In this document: in pieces, positions 57,620 to 64,000 of the stretch | How positions within the stretch are numbered: the stretch's first letter is position 1 | How the letters are laid out: every line of letters begins with the position of its first letter | DNA from: Saccharina japonica | Lineage: Eukaryota; Sar; Phaeophyceae; Laminariales; Laminariaceae | Length of the DNA: 64,000 nt | Assembly: GCA_008828725.1 (NCBI GenBank) | Contig: MEHQ01003632.1 | Location: 153,280 to 217,279 of the forward strand | Direction of reading: 5' to 3' | The notes under the pieces: generated by a model | Told to the model about the DNA's origin: nothing | Database searches by the model: none | Seen by the model: the letters and a program-made list of their open reading frames with translations, nothing else | Position numbers and translations under genes: made by a program

Positions 57620-58028
57620 CTCGGAGGCTGCGGCGCCGTTTGTACAATTCCCATTTCTGGTAGGAGGGCGGTAACAGAGCAAAGGGAGTTTGTTCAAACG
57701 CTCGTTCTTTGAAAGCGAAACAATCAACACGCACATGGACGAATAGGACCGACATCTTTGATCAATCAAAGCCCCACGTACGTCTGCCGATGCTTGAAAG
57801 TGTGAACGAAACACCGGATAACGGAGAAACCCAACCGGGCGTTCGCGCGTACTGCGTGGTGTTTGTTTTCGTGCCCCTGCGTGCTGCCGTTTGCTTGGGA
57901 AGCGGTACGGCCTCACCACTCGACATACGGCATAATAAAACAAAAGAGCGAGTAGGAATGACGCAAAAGGCCTATGGAAACTAAGACAGGCCTAGAGGTC
58001 GAAGTTTTGATAGGTTGCATAAATGCGC
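57620..58028. other. Upstream region of the ankyrin-like gene
   Basis: This should hold the promoter and 5' UTR of the minus-strand gene. I see no TATA-like or other named element with confidence. Confidence 0.4.
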
Positions 58029-58257
58029 GACGCGTGCTACGGTAGAGGTAGCACTTCTTGGCCTAATCGTTTTCTTCCCAAATTCGTCGGACTTTCATTT
58101 TTGTGATGAAATATGTTTCAGGGTATACTTCGGTCGCGTGATTTATCATCCGGCAGCACTTCTATTTTCCTTCAAAATCATTTTTTCGGTGAGGTATGAC
58201 GCTCCGTAAGTGCGGAGCTCAGAAAAAACATGGTGCACCTCTATCGTAGCATGCCTC
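58029..58257. mobile_element. MITE family A copy
   Basis: Left end GACGCGTGCTACGGTAGAGG; right end CACCTCTATCGTAGCATGC. Internal 'TTTTTCGGTGAGGTATGACG' matches the 21.8-kb copy. The flanking 4-mers GCGC and GTGC differ at one base. It lies about 400 bp upstream of the ankyrin-like gene start. Confidence 0.85.
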
Positions 58258-59661
58258 GTGCGTTAGTGTTTTAAGCCGGTAAGTCAGCACGATGAGGAGC
58301 CCCGCCACAAAATGAAACCGCGGTCTCAACAGAAGAGACAAAAAAAAAAGTTCAATTTACAAGGAATCACATTTCACCACAGTCGTCGATACCATTGTCC
58401 TACCCATATCGAAAAATTAGACAGGGCTCACACCGGTCGGTTTCTTGGGAGGTTGAACCTTTGGAGCTTCTGACGATTGGGCTAGCCATGGTCTACGCAG
58501 CGGATGTCAATGCACCAAACCGTGAAAAACGTCGCCGCACAGCACCCGCCGCAGCGTCTTGAAGACAAGAAGTCGCAGAAGCACACGTACTATCTGCTGG
58601 CGTTGGTGGTGTTGAAGAACGAAGGACGGAACCAGGGAAGTAGCCGTTTTCAAGAGAATGAGAGAGAGCGTGACCGACGCGATGCATTAGGTGGCACCCA
58701 AGAATAAACCGAGGGGTGTAACCTCCAGTAGGGATGAGGCGCACAAAACAGTACTTCCGTGCCTTGGCAAAACGATTTTCTGATGTGTCACAAGTATGCG
58801 CTACATAACAAAACCAGGAAACTCAATTATGTTTTGTATCGTTTTGGTACCTTAGAGATAAATGTAGTGGCAACTAGCTTATAAATTCCCGGTAGACGTC
58901 TTACGGTTCGTATGCGCGGACGGCAGGTCCTTCCTGCTTTGGTGAGACAACAGGGTAACAATGAATTAACGTAGGTGACGTAGATGAAGGATGGCGACGG
59001 CAGGGCTATTACTGTAGGTGTTGAAACATTAAAATCGAAGTTGCGGGACGTTGACACCAAATTATATACTGTATTGTTGCAAGATGAGGCATTAATCACG
59101 ACAAGGTTTTGAACTGCTCACAACGCGTTTTGACGAGGGAGAGTGTGTTTTATGAACGTATCAACTCCTGATACAATACTGGTACAATGATTGCTCAATC
59201 GCCAACTGGTGGCCCAAGGAAAACGAGGGAACAAATGGGAGCCAAACACCTCGGAACTTTCCCTGGTGGACCGACTATTTTCACAACACTGGCCAGTAGA
59301 CTAAGGTAGACTAAACGCCGCACTTCTGAACTCAATTCCAGAGCCCAGACGAATTTCAGCTACATTAACGTACCCGCTATGATCGGGGCGACTCTGCCTG
59401 CTGGTCAAACGATCTGGTGGCATCTTAACATACGCCTAAACCATGCATTCCTATTTTGTTGATACAGAGGTCGATAGGGAGTAAATTATACAGTAAACGT
59501 TTCAACTTTAGGTTTCAATTGGTCTTGGATGCGGCACAATAAACATACCTGACCAACACGATAAAAAAACAAGTGTCTGTAGACTTGTGATAGAGAATTT
59601 CATAGGCGTTGAGGATAACATATATACACAAGGACGGGTATCAGGCAGTGGAACGCTCTAA
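58258..59661. other. No recognisable gene
   Basis: The frames at 58,493-58,744 and 58,827-59,099 carry no known motif. Confidence 0.35.
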
Positions 59662-59928
59662 GACTCGTGCTACGGTAGGGGGGTCGCTTTTTAGTCCGTT
59701 ATTGTCAGCGGACGAGGGCCACCCCACCGAGTGACCACCATGTTTCTTCCCGATTTTTAAGTCTCAACCCTTTACGTTTTCGATATATATACCACCATGG
59801 TATGCTTGCTACTGCGCGACCACAACGTATTCCTGCGTCCATTTTTAAGTGAGGTACAGAGCCATTCGCCCGAGTGGAGTAAAAGTGGTAGTGAAAATCA
59901 GGCTACCCCCCCTACCGTAGCACCAGTC
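59662..59928. mobile_element. MITE family A copy, target duplication CTAA
   Basis: Left end GACTCGTGCTACGGTAGGGG; right end CCCCCTACCGTAGCACCAGTC. CTAA flanks both sides (59,658-59,661 and 59,929-59,932). Confidence 0.8.
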
Positions 59929-59932
59929 CTAA

Positions 59933-62640
59933 ATGGGACCTTGAGTATTGCGTTCACTCCACCAAAAAGCACGCTCGTACTCCTTGTGGGTACCATAAAA
60001 GGACACTACCTCTGCCGGGATGATCAAAATGTGCACGTGAGCAGCAAGAGGGCGAGTGCAGTAGAGCATACGGCAGTGGCGGAGGTAGCATGAACACAAC
60101 ACAGTGTGTAACCATTTGCTGTAATGTTTGCTAACTGCATCCACAGGAACGCAGGAGTGTAAGCCGCTCAAAATTGTTGTTTCAATCACTTGCTCGGTCG
60201 CATTAAAAGCTGACCTATGAAATCTGACCATAACATCACATTGAGGACGAAGTGATCCAGGGTTCATGATTGCACAGCGTGCGAGGAGCAAGAGCCCTAC
60301 GGCACACAGGCAACCACAAAAGTGCTCCCACGTTTGAAATTGGGCGGTACTTGCGTCAACGGCGGGTTTATGGGAAACCGTCTACATGGCCTAACAAAGC
60401 ATAACACGAGTGTGTGGAGAACGATCGGCGTTCGGGGATTGCTATTTTCCTTTCGGTGTTAGTGCTGTTGTGATCACCTATTGAGCAATTCGATTATCAG
60501 CAGCTGTCTAGCGTGAAGGAGGCATCCTTTGTACAATATGTGGCTTTTTAGTGATGTGGGAGTTGTTATTGTGAACGTGTTTCGAGTTTGCCAAGATGAA
60601 TAAAATAGCAGCTGTGAAGCAGTACGTGCTCACTCTCATTATGCGTGCCCGACATTTGCCGGAAGATTTCACGACCGTTATACAGTCAGTAAACCAGCAA
60701 TCACTTTTCGTTCTGCATATGGGTAATGGGTAGAGCCCGATAATAACTATTTGCATTACGTATGATCTCCACTCTTTACCTATGTATTACAAACAGTTCA
60801 GGCACCACATAAGCCGTCGAGCGGCGGCCTGGGAGACGGCGAACCCCCTGATACCAAAATACATACAACGTAGTGAACGCTCGTTCATGTTGTGCGCATA
60901 GTTCAGTTGCGTAGCCATCCGTATTCACCCAACGTGATGAACCACTATTTTTTTACTACTGCAAGTGTTGAGGTCTCGCTTCACTGCCGTGACCTACTAC
61001 TTATTGGGTATACACGCCTACACCATATGTTTGCAATTCATGGTTGTAGCAGTACCTATCTACTTGGCTGTAAGAACGTATTTACTTTCAACAACAGGTG
61101 CAACAAGTCTTTATCGCTCACAGGTCAAACTGCAAGCACCGTGCTCCCGGCCAAGAACTGACATTGGACGTGGAAGTTGCTACCCCCCTAGCCCAGCGCC
61201 CATAGCGTGCTGCCGCTCTCTATCAAAGTTTCCCGCATTCACTCGAAATATTACTATACGGTCAGTCGGCGCCGGATTCCGTAAACCGGTATGTGCTCCA
61301 GTATGTACGACGATCTTCATTTAGGACGGACGTGGTTCCAACCGTTGAGCTGGAGACGTTTTACTATAAATAGTGCCAGTGCTGCTGTCAATATAATACC
61401 ACTGGAAATGGCTATGAGAGACACAAAGCGTGTTGGACCATACGTTCCCTGAGAAATATTACCATAAATTACAAGGCAAATGCAACACAGACTGTATCCA
61501 ATTGTTCGCATATCGTTCTTGGCTCATACTATGAGTTGAACACCTCCGACTAGAATTGTAGGTATTTTTTAGCAACCCCTATAACATTGGTTTCCGTACA
61601 AATGTAGTTTTTTTCTTCAAAGCGTTCGGTGAGTTAAAAGATTCAGAAGATTTTTGACTGTATTTAGATCCCGAGAGTTTTTGAGATTTGTATTTCATCA
61701 TCTACGCGCTTCGAGGTTTGCATACTAAACACACTTTTGCTGTCAAATCGTCGATTATCTATTTAGACCTCAGCCCGCTGGCCACAAATGCCACAAATGC
61801 ATTAAAGTTTTGGATCTAGAGCTCGATACGTCACGATTGTTGTTGTTGTTGTTGCTGTTGTTGTGGTCCCGGTTTCTCCCGGTAATGAGAAACGAACGGC
61901 ATCGCATAGGAGACAATATCCCTCCCACACGTTTGACTTCTAAACCGCCATTAAGTCTGTACCTCAGTTCGCTGGCCACAAACGCTATAAATATTCCAAT
62001 CTCGACACACTCAGATCGAAATTTCACGATTGGTGTTGATATTTTTGTTGTTTTTTGTCGTTCAATCTTAGACTTCCCCCTGTATTAAGTACCTAAGGTA
62101 AATATGGCGTGACGCAGCAGGCCCATCGCCCCACGCACCTTTGTTTGCATTCGAAACGCCAAATACCTGTACACCCCAGGGCGCTGCCCACAAAGTCATT
62201 AAAAGTTTCGATCTAGACGTTGAAATTTGACTCCAAATTTCGCAATAATTGTCTTATGGTCGAGTAGGCGTCACCACCTAAATCAACATGCAGACGGGGG
62301 TGGAAGCGAGGTTGAAGGGCCTTCATACTTGCTATCGTCCCTGCGTGGGTAATAATCTTTTCGCAGCTATCCATGTTTCTTCGTCTGGCCACCTTGGCAT
62401 TGTAATGCCTCCGAGATTTGCAATGGGCTGCTCTTCGAACGGCGTTGGCTTCGTGAAACATGAACAGTTAGTGCTGGGCGTGCGTTTATTTTACAGCGCA
62501 TAGGACACTGAAACTGTGATATGATATGTACTGTCGCTGTCTTCGCGAGAGATCATCGGCATCTGCCGTGTCAAGGTTATTTGCGGTTTCCGGTGTTGTA
62601 GTATAATAGTGGCTTTGCTTCCTTTACCTGCCATTTTTGA
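59933..62640. other. No clear gene; degenerate 190-bp repeat
   Basis: A block with 'CGCTGGCCACAAA' followed by a CATTAAA or TATAAAT word and 'TCGAAATTTCACGATT' recurs at about 61,776, 61,965 and 62,175. A small minus-strand frame at 61,317-61,511 (ATG-started) has two hydrophobic stretches but no known family. A hairpin-repeat relative lies near 60,810-60,830. Confidence 0.4.
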
Positions 62641-62663
62641 GGTTGTTTTGAGGCATTGATTTT

Positions 62664-62846
62664 CGGTATTGTACGCCATGCCGCCAGCGAATTACACCTG
62701 GGGCACTACAAAACACCGAGTACCTCTTATTCTTGTCCATGGGCGATACATTATATACGCCACGATACCTACTATTATATTGCCCACTGAGGCCATTCGC
62801 AATGTCTTGGACTCGCTTCAATGAGCGCGAGACGTCTGCCGCAAAT
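62664..62846 (-). CDS. Exon-like fragment, possibly AP2-like
   Basis: On the minus strand, sequence after 'CTCACTAG' (a possible acceptor) is open and reads ADVSRSLKRVQDIANG, then SRYRGVYNVSPMDKNKRY, and meets CAG|GTGTAA, a possible donor, near 62,696. The S-R-Y-R-G-V run followed by a basic strand recalls the start of AP2 DNA-binding domains. No second half of such a domain is found downstream, so both the exon and the family are tentative. Confidence 0.3.
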
Positions 62847-62907
62847 CCCTAGTGAGCTATACTACGGACTATAATACGCAATGTAAAGCGAAGATGGTGG
62901 CTATCTA

Positions 62908-63232
62908 TCGCCCCGGTATTCTAGTAGCCAACAGCGAACCATGCTAAGGTTAGAGTAATGAGTCCAAGTCTCAGAATGGGAAGTTTTATTCTCAAGTGAA
63001 ACCAACTGTTGTCGAGAGCGCCTATTGTAGCGTGAATAGGCACAATTCTACTAATAGGAGAGTCGACGAAGGGATAAAGTGCAAAAATCTTCTCGCGGTA
63101 GAAATGGAAGGCACGTACCGTAGCGGGGAGGGGGCATGAGAGTCTACGTAGTGACCCCGGATCTTAGTTCCGCGTAAGAGGGAGAGAGAATAGAAGGGCG
63201 AAGATGATAGATGGGATATAAATATATTAAGC
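62908..63232 (+). mobile_element. SINE copy with diverged head
   Basis: The head TCGCCCCGGTATTCTAGTAG matches the tRNA-like head of the 6620 copy, though the B box is eroded. The body follows: 'TGTCGAGAGCGCCTATTGTA', 'AGTGACCCCGGATCTTAGTT', 'GCGAAGATGATAGATGGGAT'. The A-rich tail is short. Confidence 0.7.
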
Positions 63233-63239
63233 AACAAAT

Positions 63240-64000
63240 CTAACTAATAATAACCCACACACAACAGTATACCTTGCACCAACCAAGCACCGCGTGTAGC
63301 AACTCCAAGAAACAAGTATACCGCACGCAACAACGGTGGCGACCGTGACAGTACCAGAGAGCTAGCTCGCTAGCAGCAGTGTCGCGGCTACTATCGCTAG
63401 GTATTGGCAGGCAGCAGCACCGTAAGGAAAATCTCGTCATATCAGCAGCAGCAGCAGCGGCAGCAGCAGCAAGAAAACCATGAGCAAAAGCACAAGCCAT
63501 TAACAGGACCGAGCAGCTTACATTTTCATGTGTTCCCAGCTATTCCTACGATAGGTGAGCCGTAGGCGCATAACATGCCTAGGGCTGCCCGCATTCAACC
63601 GCCGAGCGCCAACACCACTATGCCCCAACTCCCGTTTCGAGCCTTTTCGTGCTTTCAGCGGCGGTCGATCTGTTTTTTACGGGTGGCCAGGATACTCTCG
63701 GGGAGATGGGACAGCCGCTGTGCTCCTTGCCGTTCCTTTATGCTGCAGTCTGTGCTGTGTTTACTGCTGCTGGCAATATACTTGTGCTGTGTGTCTACTG
63801 CTGCAGTACTCGCAGTACAGGACGAAGGGTCTGGGATTTTCCTCGGGATATGATGTGGAGAAGTAACAAGATCCCACGACAAGTCACGATTGATACTTCT
63901 CCAAAGCCTTTTCACTTGAATTTGATCACATTCCGCAACTTCTGCCTTCGGGGTAAATATTCCCAGTGACTTTAGTTACTGGGCTCTGTCGCGAAAATTA
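63240..64000. other. Right edge; no recognisable gene
   Basis: A CAGCAG tract lies at 63,441-63,473. Overlapping plus-strand frames at 63,555-63,969 have no known motif. Confidence 0.35.

Overview
The window reads as gene-poor, repeat-rich nuclear DNA of a brown alga (Phaeophyceae), most likely Ectocarpus or a close relative. The main reason is three genes built from the EsV-1-7 cysteine/histidine repeat (C-x4-C-x16-C-x2-H-x12), a family known to be expanded in brown algae and to include the Ectocarpus developmental regulator IMM. Long introns, CAG/CTG tracts and an ankyrin-like repeat protein of the 'NGCPWDE..GHLDILQWAR' type fit the same host. The species is inferred from these traits, not searched.

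Layout. 1-3202: the last two recognisable exons of a 20S proteasome beta-2 (PSMB7/Pup1) gene, whose 2-kb intron holds a CTG tract, a SINE copy, an 80-bp tandem repeat and a TIR element with TTA target duplications. 3.2-9.5 kb: microsatellites, a full tRNA-derived SINE, an unrecognised possible exon and one MITE. 9.5-10.4 kb: a broken EsV-1-7 gene cut off by a foldback element with GC-rich cargo. 12.8-14.7 kb: SINE, a 42-bp minisatellite and a MITE dimer. 14.95-15.96 kb: an intact eight-repeat EsV-1-7 gene (minus strand). 20.3-23.2 kb: a large element whose body is palindromic 'GGCATGCCGTGG' array, itself riddled with MITEs. 24.7-25.3 kb: a hAT-type element with a perfect 8-bp target duplication. 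26-28.5 kb: nested direct repeats and a long CAG tract. 35.2-36.6 kb: an intact eleven-repeat EsV-1-7 gene (plus strand). 38-41.5 kb: a hAT-like remnant and about nine copies of a 217-bp satellite. 41.5-46.1 kb: a nearly perfect 2.29-kb tandem duplication. 50.9-52.8 kb: a fossil DIRS-type retroelement. 53.4-53.8 kb: a second, short palindromic-array element. 56.0-57.6 kb: a 533-residue ankyrin-like repeat gene. 57.9-64 kb: more MITEs, a SINE and an exon-like fragment.

The genes do not form a pathway or operon. The proteasome subunit is housekeeping. The EsV-1-7 and ankyrin-like proteins are expanded repeat-protein families, probably binding or regulatory. The most unusual content is in the repeats. 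Two elements with near-identical 16-bp ends (GGATGTACATTATTTG) carry bodies made almost wholly of short palindromic satellite. A MITE family with 4-bp target duplications has inserted repeatedly into one of them. I could run no searches; family names rest on motifs, termini and target duplications that can be read directly.
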